DNA of 64,000 bases from CAWJMF01 sp963843945 (lineage in GTDB: Bacteria; Vulcanimicrobiota; Vulcanimicrobiia; Vulcanimicrobiales; Vulcanimicrobiaceae), in contig CAWJMF010000002.1 of assembly GCA_963843945.1 (NCBI GenBank), forward strand, positions 310,001 to 374,000, in the 5' to 3' direction. Under the pieces are notes generated by a model. It had not been told where the DNA came from. It made no database searches and worked only from the letters and a program-made list of their open reading frames with translations. Positions 36,652 through 45,585 of this stretch are shown here, piece after piece. The position numbers and the translations under genes are program-made. Positions within the stretch are counted from its first letter, which is position 1. Each line of letters starts with the position of its first letter.

Positions 36652-37511
36652 GCCGGCGCCAGTTCGCGGTGCTCGACGCTAACGTTCAACCCGGGCTGAC
36701 GCCGGAGATGCGCGCCGACGCGTTCGGCTACATAGACGGAGCGATGCCGCCCGCCCGTGCAGCCGAAGGCGACGGTGAGTCGCGCTTTCCCTTCGGCGAC
36801 GTACAGCGGGACGAGAAAGTCGAGCAGGGACTCGAGACGCTGCAGGAAGCCCTGCGCTTCGGGCTGCGCGTCGAGGAAGGCGGCGACCGGAGCATCGGTT
36901 CCGCAAGCGTCGCGCAAAGCAGGCACGTAGTACGGATTCGGCAAGAACCGCACGTCGAGTACGAGGTCGGCATCCAGCGGCAGCCCGAACTTGAAACCGA
37001 ACGTCACGACGTTGACGCTGAGCGCGGGCGCGTTTGCCGCGTCGCCGAACGTCGCGGCGATCGACGCCTTGAGTTCCGAGAGCGTCAGCGCGCTCGTGTC
37101 GAGAACGCGCGTCGCCGCGGCGCGCACGGCTTGCAGTTCGTCCCGCTCGTGGCCGATCGCTTCGTGCAGCGGTGCCGCCGGCGCGAACGGATGCGGGCGC
37201 CGCGTCTCGCTAAAACGCCGGATCAATGCATCCTCGTTCGCTTCGAGGAAGAGTACTTCGAACGGGAAGCCGCTTTCGCGCAGTTCTTTTAGCGCGGCCA
37301 AAGGTTCGCCGAAAGGACCCTGCTTTCGCATTTCGAGGGAGAGAGCAAGCCGAGCGACGCCGGCGTCGCGCGCGAGTTCGACCAGTGCCAGCGCAAGTGA
37401 CGGCGGCAAGTTGTCGATACAGTAGTAACCCAGATCTTCAAAGGACTTCATCGCTTGGCTCTTCCCGGCGCCGGAAAGGCCCGCAACGATGACGAAGCGC
37501 TTGAAAGTCAC
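36648..37511 (-). CDS. rapZ: RapZ/YvcJ nucleotide-binding protein
   Basis: A 287-residue P-loop protein: Walker A VAGLSGAGKSQAMKSFED, YYCIDNLPPSLAL, FRFLPNPYY-like VRFLPNPYYVPALR and the C-terminal signature FGCTGGRHRSVYVAERV. In E. coli RapZ guides RNase E to GlmZ; elsewhere the family has been linked to UDP-sugar or c-di-AMP sensing. ATG 37511. The yvcK gene follows with overlap; whiA, the usual third partner, is absent. Confidence 0.92.
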   Translation of the reverse strand: MTFKRFVIVAGLSGAGKSQAMKSFEDLGYYCIDNLPPSLALALVELARDAGVARLALSLEMRKQGPFGEPLAALKELRESGFPFEVLFLEANEDALIRRFSETRRPHPFAPAAPLHEAIGHERDELQAVRAAATRVLDTSALTLSELKASIAATFGDAANAPALSVNVVTFGFKFGLPLDADLVLDVRFLPNPYYVPALRDACGTDAPVAAFLDAQPEAQGFLQRLESLLDFLVPLYVAEGKARLTVAFGCTGGRHRSVYVAERVGAHLRRQPGLNVSVEHRELAPA

Positions 37512-37535
37512 TGGTGCCCGCCGGAGCGATCGAAC

Positions 37536-37925
37536 ATGAAGCTGTTTTCGCCTGAGAAAGCGAACGCCCTCATTCCGGTTCTTACGCCGATGCTCGAAGA
37601 GCTCTGGGCGAAGCGGCGCGAGCTGGCGATCAAGTTGCTCGAGCAGGATCCGGCGCTGCGCCGTTCGGGGTCGCGCGCGGCCGCGGCGGGGACCGAACGG
37701 CGCGTCGAAGCGCGGCGTTGCACCGAGCTAAAAGCCGAAATCGTCCGGACGATCAATCGCATCGAGTCGTACGGTTGCGTCGTCAAGGATCTGAACTTGG
37801 GACTGCTCGACTTCCCGGCGCTGCGCGACGGGCGCCCGGTATTTCTCTGCTGGAAAATCGGCGAAGCGTCGATCGAGCACTGGCACGGGACGGACGAAAC
37901 GTTCGTCGACCGCAAGGACCTCTGA
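37536..37925 (+). CDS. DUF2203 family protein
   Basis: A 129-residue protein with the DUF2203 pattern: LFSPEKANALIPVLTPMLEEL, a helical middle, then GCVVKDLNLGLLDFPALRDG, VFLCWKIGE and IEHWHGTDETFVDR. Function unknown. ATG 37536 chosen at the domain start; divergent from rapZ. Confidence 0.82.
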   Translation: MKLFSPEKANALIPVLTPMLEELWAKRRELAIKLLEQDPALRRSGSRAAAAGTERRVEARRCTELKAEIVRTINRIESYGCVVKDLNLGLLDFPALRDGRPVFLCWKIGEASIEHWHGTDETFVDRKDL

Positions 37926-37946
37926 GCGGGTCGCGAGCGCGACGGG

Positions 37947-38348
37947 TTAGGCCGTCGCCGCCGCAGTCTCGACCTTAATGAAGTCTTCGGACAGACCCTG
38001 AAGGCGCACGTCCCCGAACTCGACGGTATAGGCGCCCGCATCGTGGCTCTTGACCTCGCCGATTTCGGGCACGTTGGCGAGCTGCGGAATCTTCGTGCGG
38101 ATCTCGTCGGGGAGACGGACCTTGTCGCCGACGTTGAGACCGCCCTGCTCGAAGAGCTTCTCGAGTTCGTCCATCAACATCGGCAAGGGAATGCCGTAGC
38201 CTTCGCTGACCTGTTCGATCGTTTCGGTCTCGCTGATCGCGCAATGCGAGCAGCCGCCCAAGTGAAATTTCGCGAAAACGCGACGCGCGCCGGCGTGAGT
38301 TTTGAAGGCTTGTTCGACGGTCAGGTCTTTGCTGAAATGAGCGCTCAA
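37947..38348 (-). CDS. DUF1858-type (ScdA_N-like) cysteine-motif protein
   Basis: A 133-residue protein. The first 65 residues match the DUF1858 helical domain with a CXXC pair in LGGCSHCAISE; the last 60 form a small beta domain (NVGDKVRLPDEIRTKIPQL, YTVEFGDVRLQGLSEDF). DUF1858 cysteines are thought to bind iron or act in redox. Start TTG 38348 after AGGAGAG. Confidence 0.7.
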   Translation of the reverse strand: MSAHFSKDLTVEQAFKTHAGARRVFAKFHLGGCSHCAISETETIEQVSEGYGIPLPMLMDELEKLFEQGGLNVGDKVRLPDEIRTKIPQLANVPEIGEVKSHDAGAYTVEFGDVRLQGLSEDFIKVETAAATA

Positions 38349-38402
38349 CCGATCTCTCCTAGGAAGCGAGCGCGCCCTGGCGACGCTCTCGATAATCGTT
38401 CC

Positions 38403-38437
38403 CTAAAACCGCAATCGGCGCCTGGCCGGTTGCGGTT
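38403..38437 (-). terminator. Likely terminator of the RNase P RNA gene
   Basis: On the minus strand a stem AACCGCAA/TTGCGGTT with an inner GC-rich hairpin is followed by TTTT. It lies 15 bases past the RNase P RNA 3' end. Confidence 0.5.
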
Positions 38438-38451
38438 CGGGGGAAGCGGAA

Positions 38452-38802
38452 GCGAAGTACGCCTGTAAGCCGGATTCTGTACCGCTTGCGCGGCGGCAGC
38501 CATCTCTCTGGGACGCAGGTCGCCCTGCGCCTCGGTGCGATGTGGCTCGTGTGGGCGGGCCGCCCAGCCCTTGCGGGCGATTCGAGCGATCTTGCTTCGC
38601 GTGGGGTTTACCCGAGCGCGCGTCTCCGCGACGCTCCGTGAGCTCTTACCTCACGATTTCACCCTTACCGGAACGAGTCCGGCGGTATGTTTCTGTGGCA
38701 CTTTCCTTCGGGTCGCCCCGACAGGACGTTATCCTGCACGCTGCCCTGTGAAGCCCGGACTTTCCTCACGCCCCCGGCGCGCGACTGCCCGGCGTACTTC
38801 GC
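38452..38802 (-). ncRNA. rnpB: RNase P RNA (bacterial type A)
   Basis: A 351-base RNA that cleaves the 5' leader from precursor tRNAs. Reading leftward: GAGGAAAGTCCGGGCTTCAC near the 5' end, GGTAAGGGTGAAATCGTGAG in the middle, GGTAAACCCCAC, and ACAGAATCCGGCTTACAG at the 3' end, all universal RNase P core blocks. The ends are fixed by a perfect 12-base P1 helix: 38791-38802 pairs with 38452-38463. Confidence 0.96.
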
Positions 38803-38809
38803 CCCAGGG

Positions 38810-38815
38810 ATTTTA
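38810..38815 (-). promoter_or_regulatory. -10 element of the RNase P RNA promoter
   Basis: TAAAAT on the minus strand, preceded by TGG (extended -10 type), ending 8 bases before the P1-defined 5' end of the RNA at 38802. The -35 region is not clear. Confidence 0.5.
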
Positions 38816-38859
38816 CCAGGGGAAGAAGCCGGGCCTGCGAATCGTACGTCCCGCGGCTT

Positions 38860-38935
38860 GGGGGCATAGCTCAGCTGGTAGAGCACTTGCATGGCATGCA
38901 AGGGGTCAGGAGTTCGAGTCTCCTTGCCTCCACCA
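38860..38935 (+). tRNA. tRNA-Ala (anticodon GGC)
   Basis: A 76-base tRNA including an encoded CCA. Acceptor GGGGGCA/TGCCTCC, D-loop AGCTGGTAGA, anticodon loop ATGGCAT giving GGC (reads GCC), T-loop TTCGAGT. It is divergent from the RNase P RNA gene. No gene is seen between 38936 and 39090. Confidence 0.96.
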
Positions 38936-39090
38936 TCCGCACCCTTTGGACGAGTGCGCCAACCGCCAAAGTGCGCGTGACGCCTACGAGAAACGCGTGG
39001 GCAAGAAAAAGTGAAGGGCCGCAAGCGCAAGAGATCGGTTCCATCGAGTGAGCCGGTGCCGCGGCGCCCCTTTTTCGGGCCGTTGTCCGA

Positions 39091-39432
39091 TCACTGATCC
39101 TGATAAAAAACGGTCGTGAAAAAGCCGGTTTCAGTCGGCTGCGTCAGCGAAAAGCCCGAAGCAGGGTTGCAATCGCCTTGAACGCGGGGCGGCGTCAGAC
39201 CGTTGCTGACGTTGACGACCCTTTTTCCCGAGAACCCGGGCAGCACTTCATTGAAATTGAGATACGAGGCGTTCGGGCCGATCGGCAGCGGCATACAGAC
39301 AATGGCGACGTGAAGATCGCCGTATGACGGATCGTTGCTTCTGCTTTCCGCCGGCGCGGGGGATGGACGAAACCAACTCCCGAGTGCCGCCAAGAGGCAG
39401 AGCGAACAGAAGACATAGCCACGAAGGTTCAC
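39091..39432 (-). CDS. Small exported protein, unknown
   Basis: A 113-residue protein with an N-terminal signal (VFCSLCLLAALGSWF) and a short mature part with three Cys in all (two in the signal region excluded, CMPLP and GDCNP remain). GTG 39432 follows GAGGAGG. No family recognised. Confidence 0.5.
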   Translation of the reverse strand: MNLRGYVFCSLCLLAALGSWFRPSPAPAESRSNDPSYGDLHVAIVCMPLPIGPNASYLNFNEVLPGFSGKRVVNVSNGLTPPRVQGDCNPASGFSLTQPTETGFFTTVFYQDQ

Positions 39433-39532
39433 AAAGCTAACCTCCTCGGGATGCGCTTAGCTTCCAGGAGCCCGCGCCTGCAATCACAACTTCGTCGCGG
39501 AGCAACTCCAGGCCGCCCCGCGGTCAGTCGCT

Positions 39533-39898
39533 TTAGTGGAGGATCGAGAGCACGATTCCGACGAGCGGGATCAATAGGAAGAGCGAGCCGACCGAGAGCC
39601 AGATCGTGCCGTAGCGCCGATCCCCGCTTCGCCAGAGGAAGGCGCCGCAGGCGAGGACGATGAGCGCGAGCGCAATCAGGATCGGATAAATCTGCCGGGC
39701 GACCTGGCGCGAAAGCGAGCTAAAATCGAAGATGCCCTGGACGGTCGAGAGCAGGAGCCAGGCTCCGATCAAGAGCGGGGCGGCCCCCAGCGCCGTCTCC
39801 CAAGCGGTTCCTTCCGTATCGCGCCGCAAGAGAAAAATGCCGGCCGCGATCAACACGAAGCCGCAGACCACCGGCAGGGCATAGTTGATTAGCTGCAA
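39533..39898 (-). CDS. Four-helix membrane protein, unknown
   Basis: A 121-residue protein of almost only hydrophobic segments: about residues 5-24, 35-55, 70-88 and 95-118. Start TTG 39898. No family recognised. Codon use is like its neighbours. Confidence 0.55.
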   Translation of the reverse strand: MQLINYALPVVCGFVLIAAGIFLLRRDTEGTAWETALGAAPLLIGAWLLLSTVQGIFDFSSLSRQVARQIYPILIALALIVLACGAFLWRSGDRRYGTIWLSVGSLFLLIPLVGIVLSILH

Positions 39899-40026
39899 GC
39901 GGAGCTTGTCCGGAATTTCAAGGACCGGTTCGGGCAGCGCATCGTTCCAGGTTCCCGTCTTCGCCGACTACTTAGCAACTCGACCTGTCAGGCCGTGGAA
40001 TCTCTTATTCCCCGGAAATCAAGCGC

Positions 40027-40614
40027 TCACTTCGTGCAGGCCGCCGCGGCCGTCGCCAGAGCGGCCATCGCCGCCTTCGCTGCATCCGCGCTCGTGTACG
40101 TGGGATAGCGCATCGGCGTCGCCTGCGAAGAAACCGCGACCGGGTCGATGCCGGTCGTCTTGAGTCCGGCCAACGGCACGACGGTATCTTCCGAATAGGT
40201 GTAGATCTGATTTTGATTCGCACCGCTGACGGAAAGCACGGCTTGCTGCCCGGACTTCTCGTTGCTGGTCGTCAAGGCGGTCGACATTGCGCCGAGGGGC
40301 AGCATGTAGTACATCACGGCGTCCGTGAGTTGCACGACCGACCGCCCGATGTAAGGATAGGTCGAGATGCCGTCGCGATGGATCGTCACCTGACACGGGC
40401 CCGTCGCTTTCGTGGAGTAATCGATCGAGAGCTGACGTTCGACTTTTTTCTGAAGCGTCGGATTGATGAAGACGTCGTCGGACGTCAGCTTCGTCGACAA
40501 CGCCGAGACCACGGGTGCCAGATCGGCATCAGCGGACAGAACGGGCTGGGTGCAGGCAAAAAACGCGGCGGCCGCTGCGCACGAAAGGACCGCGCGCGAC
40601 AAAGGCGATGGCAT
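40027..40614 (-). CDS. Exported protein, unknown
   Basis: A 195-residue protein with a cleavable signal (LSRAVLSCAAAAAFFACTQPVLSA is trimmed near residue 27). The mature part includes QVTIHRDGIS, IGRSVVQLTDAVMYY and IYTYSEDTVVPLAG. ATG 40614 follows GGAGG. No family recognised. It lies downstream of the response-regulator gene on the same strand. Confidence 0.55.
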   Translation of the reverse strand: MPSPLSRAVLSCAAAAAFFACTQPVLSADADLAPVVSALSTKLTSDDVFINPTLQKKVERQLSIDYSTKATGPCQVTIHRDGISTYPYIGRSVVQLTDAVMYYMLPLGAMSTALTTSNEKSGQQAVLSVSGANQNQIYTYSEDTVVPLAGLKTTGIDPVAVSSQATPMRYPTYTSADAAKAAMAALATAAAACTK

Positions 40615-40652
40615 GTGAAGTGTTCCTCCGGGCGGTGGGGTGCCCGGCGAAA

Positions 40653-41288
40653 TTATACCAGGCCGGCGCGGATGGCGTGAACGGCCGCCTGGGTCCGGGC
40701 CGAAATGTTCAGTTTGGCGAAGATCCGGCTGACGTGGTTCTTCACCGTCTTTTCCGAAAGGTGCAGGCGCGCGCTGATCTGCTTGTTGGCGAGACCTTCG
40801 GCGATCAACTTGAGCACTTCGGACTCGCGCGGCGAGAGTTCGGCGAGATCCGGCCGGCCGCCGTTGAGGCTGCGGCGCCGCAGCAGGCCGCCCGCAACGC
40901 GCGGGTCGACGTACGATTGCCCCTCGGCGACGGTCTTCACGGCGCGCAGCAACTCGGCCGGCGACACGTCCTTGACGATGTAGGCTTCCGCTCCGTAGGA
41001 GAGGCAACGCTGCATCATCTCAGGCGAAAGGTGCATCGAAAGCACGCAGATGCGCGCGTGCGGTGCCGACTCCGAGCACGCGCCGAGCGTCTGCGCGACG
41101 CCGACCGGCTGGCCGTCGAGGTCGATAACGATGAGATCGGGGCGTGCAGCCCCAAGCGCGGCGGCGACGGGGGTCGTGTAATCCCCGACGACCGTATAAT
41201 TGCCGTCGTCGGAGAAAATGCGGCAAAGCGCCTTGGCGAAAAGCGCCTGCGCTTCGATGATGGCGACTCGCAAGCCGGCGGCTGCCAT
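40653..41288 (-). CDS. NarL/LuxR-type response regulator with atypical receiver
   Basis: A 211-residue regulator: receiver domain (about 1-125) then a LuxR helix-turn-helix (LSPRESEVLKLIAEGLANKQ, ISARLHLSEKTVKNHVSRIF). The phospho-acceptor Asp is in LIVIDLDGQ, the Ser/Thr in CVLSMH and the Lys in YIVKDVSP, but the usual DD pair of the acidic pocket reads IIEAQALF, so magnesium binding may be impaired. No histidine kinase is nearby. ATG 41288 after GGGAGG. Confidence 0.87.
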   Translation of the reverse strand: MAAAGLRVAIIEAQALFAKALCRIFSDDGNYTVVGDYTTPVAAALGAARPDLIVIDLDGQPVGVAQTLGACSESAPHARICVLSMHLSPEMMQRCLSYGAEAYIVKDVSPAELLRAVKTVAEGQSYVDPRVAGGLLRRRSLNGGRPDLAELSPRESEVLKLIAEGLANKQISARLHLSEKTVKNHVSRIFAKLNISARTQAAVHAIRAGLV

Positions 41289-41440
41289 ATCTGCCTCCCG
41301 TGCAAGAGCCTCGGGCTCAGGCAATTCGAGTGATCCGCGCCACGTCGCCGGCCCCGGCTGAGACCAAGCAAACGTGATGGGCATGGGATCTTATGCGGCA
41401 AAGGTCATAGGTCCCTGCTCCCTTTGAGGGGCTAGGGTCT

Positions 41441-41812
41441 CTATGCGGCGAGGGGCGGCTGGACCGCTTCGAGGAGGTCGCTCACCCCGGCCTGCGGACC
41501 CAGGACGGCATCGGCGCCGACGCTCAAAGCAAGCTCGACCCAGAGGGCATCGGCGGCGCTTGCGTAGGCGACGATCCGGGCGGCCGGGAGGGTCCGGCGC
41601 AGAGCTCTGATCGCCAGCAAGGGCGCGGCCTCCAGTTGGTCGACGTCGATGCACACGGCATCCGGGTCGATGCGGCGCAGCGCTTCGGCCGTAGGCCGCG
41701 GGCCCGCCACGCTAACCCGCGCGCCGTTTGCTTCGAACGCCTCGCGCAGGAACGGGGCAAAGAGCGACTGCCGCTCGATGAGTACGATGCGGGGAGCTGG
41801 CCAATTCGGCAT
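41441..41812 (-). CDS. Stand-alone pseudo-receiver domain protein
   Basis: A 123-residue receiver fold without an output domain: RIVLIERQSLFAPFLREAF, DAVCIDVDQLEAAP, RIVAYASAADALWVE, GADAVLGPQAGVSDLLEAV. The acidic pocket is ER instead of DD and the conserved Lys near the end is missing (VLGPQ), so phosphorylation in the normal way is doubtful. It stands 152 bases upstream of the LuxR-type regulator and may work with it as a sensor or sink; that is inference. Confidence 0.68.
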   Translation of the reverse strand: MPNWPAPRIVLIERQSLFAPFLREAFEANGARVSVAGPRPTAEALRRIDPDAVCIDVDQLEAAPLLAIRALRRTLPAARIVAYASAADALWVELALSVGADAVLGPQAGVSDLLEAVQPPLAA

Positions 41813-41966
41813 TCGAGTTCAACTGTATGGCGGCGCAAGGTCCGGCGGAAGTGCCGGGTGGCACACCCGTCATCACACTCTTCCCGCGCTCGTGGGATGA
41901 AAGCCCTAGCTTCCTTGGTCCGCGAGCGGGTCACCCGTCCTGCGTTCTGTGGTAGCGTTGAGCGCA

Positions 41967-43136
41967 ATGGTAAGTGCCTCAGCCGACGCGGATCGCGGAT
42001 GGTCGCTTCCACGGCTGACGTCGCCCCAAGCGATTCGCGTCGTTCACGTCGTGCCCCGTCTGCGAGGCGGTCCGGAGACCCAGGTCCGACGCCTCTGCGA
42101 GCGCTTGCTCGAGTACAACTGCAACGTCACGCTCGTCTCGGTTTATCCGAGCGAGCTCGATCCGAACGAGCGCTCGAAACTCACGGTCCCGCTCATCGAG
42201 CTGCCGCAGTCGAAGCGCGGCGGCTTGGGCCGGGTCCAACTCCTAGCCGCGGAGTTGCGGCGCCTTGCGCCGGACGTGGCGCATTTCCACTTAGACTTGG
42301 GGCGCTTGGGCGGCAGGCTCGCGTCGCTGATCGCGGGTCAGATCCCGTTCGTCGTGCTCACCGACGACGGCGCCGAACTCGGCGGCGGCGTTCGGAATTT
42401 CAGCGACAAATTGCTGGCGACGTGGACGACGGCCTTCGTGGTTTTTACCGAAGAAGGCGCGCGCCGGCTGAGCGCTCGGGGCGTGCCGCCGAAGAAGATT
42501 TCCGTCGTGGCCGGCGGCGCTATCGACTCGGTCGCAAACCTGCAGGCGGCGAAGAAGGTTCGCCACGATCTCGGAATCGCGGATCGCGACGTCGCGTTTA
42601 TCTTACCGGCCCGGTTGGCCGCGCAGAAGAACCAGCGCCTCGCGATGCGCGCCCTGGCGCGGGAGTACGGGGACCGTGAAGACTGGCACCTGTTCCTTCA
42701 CGGCGAGGGCCCGGACGACACCATGCTGCGGCGCGAGACCGGACGGCTGCACATCGCCGAACGCGTGAAGTTCTTGGGCGGCAATCTCGAGCTCGCGACG
42801 CTGCTGCCGGCGATGGACGTGTTTTTGATCCCTTCGAATTGGGAACGGCTGCCGACGGCGATGGGCGACGCGATGCTGCTGGGGATTCCGATCGTCAGCG
42901 CACCCTGGGACGGGTACACCGAGTTCCTGATCGACGGCGAAACGGGCTTCATCGCCTCGGACTGGTCGCAAGAGTCGTTTGCTGAAGCGATCGAGCGCGT
43001 TTTGACGGACCCTGCGCGGGCACGGCGCATCGCCAACCGTGCGCGCATCTTCGCGGCGGAGCGCTTCGACATGGACGCCGCCGCCCGCAAGCACGCCGAA
43101 TTGTACTACGGGCTGCTGCGCCGGAGCCGCAGGTGA
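41967..43136 (+). CDS. Glycosyltransferase family 4 (GT-B fold)
   Basis: A 389-residue GT-B enzyme: VVHVVPRLRGGPETQVRRL (N-domain glycine loop), KKISVVAGGAIDS, ILPARLAAQKNQRLAMRAL, VKFLGGNLELATLLPAMDVFLIPSNWERLPTAMGDAM (split across the donor site) and GFIASDW. The EX7E-like motif is altered to WERLPTAMGDAM. Probably transfers a sugar in surface glycan synthesis. An in-frame GTG 41949 is an alternative start. The second glycosyltransferase overlaps its stop (GTGA). Confidence 0.83.
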   Translation: MVSASADADRGWSLPRLTSPQAIRVVHVVPRLRGGPETQVRRLCERLLEYNCNVTLVSVYPSELDPNERSKLTVPLIELPQSKRGGLGRVQLLAAELRRLAPDVAHFHLDLGRLGGRLASLIAGQIPFVVLTDDGAELGGGVRNFSDKLLATWTTAFVVFTEEGARRLSARGVPPKKISVVAGGAIDSVANLQAAKKVRHDLGIADRDVAFILPARLAAQKNQRLAMRALAREYGDREDWHLFLHGEGPDDTMLRRETGRLHIAERVKFLGGNLELATLLPAMDVFLIPSNWERLPTAMGDAMLLGIPIVSAPWDGYTEFLIDGETGFIASDWSQESFAEAIERVLTDPARARRIANRARIFAAERFDMDAAARKHAELYYGLLRRSRR

Positions 43137-44311
43137 AGGTTGCCTACGTAACGGCGCACTTTCCATCCAACGGCACGAGCGGCACGGGCGAACGCTTTCT
43201 CGAACCGGAAGTGCGCGCGCTGGCCGATTACGTCGAGCTCGCGGTCGTTCCGACGCAGCCGCTCAAGCTCGTCGACTTCGCGGTCTACGATGCGGCCCTG
43301 CGTGAATTCTCTCGCGCACCGTTCGCCGCGACGCGCTTGTTCGGTAAGCTGCTCTTCGCCCCGGGCGGTTTACGAACGCGTCTGACGAACGCGCTGGCTT
43401 TTCCGCGCGGTCTCGCACTGGCGCACGACGTGCGGCAGCGCAAGATCGAGCGGATTCACGCTATCGGGCTAGCCGTACCCTCGACGGTCGCTTACGTGGC
43501 CTCGCAGCTGACGGGCGTCCCGTACAGCATCGGCATTCACGATGGCGCGATTCCCGCCGACGGGCTGACCAGCGAAAAACTTTCGAGTGCGAGCTTTACC
43601 CGCACCGTCTCGTCGCGGACGTGTCGCGACCTGCAGGCACTCGTCCCCTCCGCCGCTTCGCACTGTCTGGTCGTGAGAACGGGGGTGCACGTACCGGAGC
43701 GCGCTCCCGATCCGCCGCGGCGCCGCGTTCCGCGACTCCTCGTCGTCGGAAGCGACCCGAGCGATCTGCTGAACGCGCTTTCGCAATTGCGCGACTGCGG
43801 CTACACGTTCTCGTGCGACCTCGTGAGCGACGCGCTTCCGGCGCGGCTGCAGCGGCTGTTGCAAGCCTACAATCTGCGCCGCCGCGTGATGCTGATGGGG
43901 CCGATCACCTTTGACGAGGTCGGCGCGGCGCTGGAGCGGGGCGACTACGATCTCTTCGTTTTGGCTTCGGGCGGCGCCGGCGAGGTTCGCGAGGACGCGC
44001 CGCTGCTGGCCCTTCAGGCGATGGCAAGGGGCGTGGCGACGGTCGCCGTGCAGGGCGCGAGTCTGGACGAAGTGATCGACGCGGGGAGCGGCTTCCTTGT
44101 CGCCCCTCACGACGTCCACGCGTTGTTTACCGTTCTCGAGCGCCTCTTGCTCGATTCGGGACTGCGCAATCGCACCGGAGAACGGGCGCGCGGGCGCGTG
44201 CTGCACGCCTACGAAATCGATCGGACGACCCGCGAGCTGGCGAAGCGGCTCTACGGATCGCCCGATTTGACGGAGGTCTCGACCTTTACGGCGTTACCCG
44301 GCCGCCGTTAG
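43133..44311 (+). CDS. Glycosyltransferase, GT-B type
   Basis: A 392-residue GT-B-like protein: KVAYVTAHFPSNGTSGTGERF at the N-terminus, IHAIGLAVPSTVAY, RVMLMGPITFDEVGAAL, DYDLFVLASGGAGEVREDAPLLAL with EDAPLLALQAMARG in the donor site, and GSGFLVAPHDVHAL. Start GTG 43133. Likely works on the same glycan as the overlapping upstream gene. Acceptor and donor unknown. Confidence 0.76.
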   Translation: MKVAYVTAHFPSNGTSGTGERFLEPEVRALADYVELAVVPTQPLKLVDFAVYDAALREFSRAPFAATRLFGKLLFAPGGLRTRLTNALAFPRGLALAHDVRQRKIERIHAIGLAVPSTVAYVASQLTGVPYSIGIHDGAIPADGLTSEKLSSASFTRTVSSRTCRDLQALVPSAASHCLVVRTGVHVPERAPDPPRRRVPRLLVVGSDPSDLLNALSQLRDCGYTFSCDLVSDALPARLQRLLQAYNLRRRVMLMGPITFDEVGAALERGDYDLFVLASGGAGEVREDAPLLALQAMARGVATVAVQGASLDEVIDAGSGFLVAPHDVHALFTVLERLLLDSGLRNRTGERARGRVLHAYEIDRTTRELAKRLYGSPDLTEVSTFTALPGRR

Positions 44312-45510
44312 TGCGCCGCCGGCGGATACAGCACCAGCGGGAAGGTCAACCAGAGCATACCCTTCCACTGCGGTCCGTTTGTGGTTCCGTAGAGCGCCGA
44401 GTTCGCGCCGAGGTTCGTCTCGAGGTAGCCGTGTAGGTAGGGCGTCCAGGGGAGATTGAAGGCGGCGTTGAGCGAGTTGCCATTGATCGTGCCGCCGGTG
44501 ACGCCCATGTCGTTGAAATCGTGCCGGTACGTGATGAGCAAGTTGCCCCGGAAGAACTCTTGCATCACCTCGGCGCTGAAACCGCGGCTGTTCGTCCACG
44601 GATACGCGATGTTGGTGTTTGGATTAAGCCCGGGATTCGAGTCCGACTGTGCTTGGTACGCGAGGAAGAATCCGGGATAGCCGCCGTTCGGCGCGGGATC
44701 GAGCTGGAAGTACGCCGCCATCGAACTGTAGCTGTCCAGTCCCGTGCTCACCGGAACGCTTCCGACGCTTCCGAAGACGCCGAAGTCGACGGGTGAACGT
44801 GGCGTCGCGTAGCCCATCTTATACTGGAACGTCTTGTCTCCAGGACTGAAATCGCTGATGCCGTTCAAGTCGTCGCCGCTGAACAAATAGGCCGCTTCGA
44901 GGTCCAGGCCTTTCTGAACCCAGGCGTACTTCATGCCCCAGCGGTTATCGAACGTCGCGCCGTAGTCGTGCTCGCCGACGATCGTCCCCGATGCGAGCGG
45001 ACCGTCGAGGTCGGAGTCCTGGCTGTAAATCGATGGCGCCGCGCTGAGAACCTTGCCGACGAACAGGTGCGAGCTATCCGAACCGAGGTGGTTATACGCC
45101 GCCCAAAGCGTGTCGACGCCACCGGGTTCACCGCCTTGCACGACCCAGACCTGAGCGTGGTAGGTCACGTCCGGCAGCGCGTATCCGATGCCGTGAATCG
45201 CCAGGTTTCCGAAGTCGAAGCGCGCAGTCCCGGTCCCCGCGCCCGCCGCAGAGTCGTAGTTCATGGCCTCGTCGATCCAGATCGGAAACGTCTTGTCGAG
45301 TTGAGCCCGTGGAATCGCCGAGTAACCCGTCCTCTGAACGTACCGTCCATACGCGTTCAGCAGCGGAACGAGCGTGTGGCAAGCACTGCACTTCAGTCCC
45401 GTCGCCTGCGCGAATTCGGGCATCGCTTGGCTTTCACGCGGCAAGACGAAGATGCTTGCGAGCAAGATGCCGATGGTAGCGGTTGTCAAAACGAGCGAGC
45501 GCAGATTCAT
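44308..45510 (-). CDS. Cyc2-like outer-membrane cytochrome-porin fusion
   Basis: A 400-residue protein. Signal peptide to about residue 29, then MPEFAQATGLKCSACH (haem-binding CSACH at 41-45), followed by VPLLNAYGRYVQRTGY, the N-terminal layout of Cyc2-type fused cytochrome-porins. The remaining 330 residues are alternating strands rich in Tyr, Gly, Asp and Asn (YHAQVWVVQG, KYAWVQKGLDLEAAYLF, SYSSMAAYFQLDP) and end with aromatic and hydrophobic residues, as expected for a beta barrel. Cyc2 carries electrons from outside iron across the outer membrane. It follows the triheme gene by 75 bases on the same strand. Electron uptake here is inference. Confidence 0.72.
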   Translation of the reverse strand: MNLRSLVLTTATIGILLASIFVLPRESQAMPEFAQATGLKCSACHTLVPLLNAYGRYVQRTGYSAIPRAQLDKTFPIWIDEAMNYDSAAGAGTGTARFDFGNLAIHGIGYALPDVTYHAQVWVVQGGEPGGVDTLWAAYNHLGSDSSHLFVGKVLSAAPSIYSQDSDLDGPLASGTIVGEHDYGATFDNRWGMKYAWVQKGLDLEAAYLFSGDDLNGISDFSPGDKTFQYKMGYATPRSPVDFGVFGSVGSVPVSTGLDSYSSMAAYFQLDPAPNGGYPGFFLAYQAQSDSNPGLNPNTNIAYPWTNSRGFSAEVMQEFFRGNLLITYRHDFNDMGVTGGTINGNSLNAAFNLPWTPYLHGYLETNLGANSALYGTTNGPQWKGMLWLTFPLVLYPPAAH

Positions 45511-45585
45511 AGCGCCCAGAAGGTACGAGTTCGAAGAGAAGAAGGTGCGAACGTCGGCCTTCACACCTGGCTCGAGGGCGGGCGG

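Noticed and set aside
38452..38802. Protein frames crossing the RNase P RNA region
   Set aside because: The region matches the RNase P RNA core motifs with a closing P1 helix; the frames lack family features.
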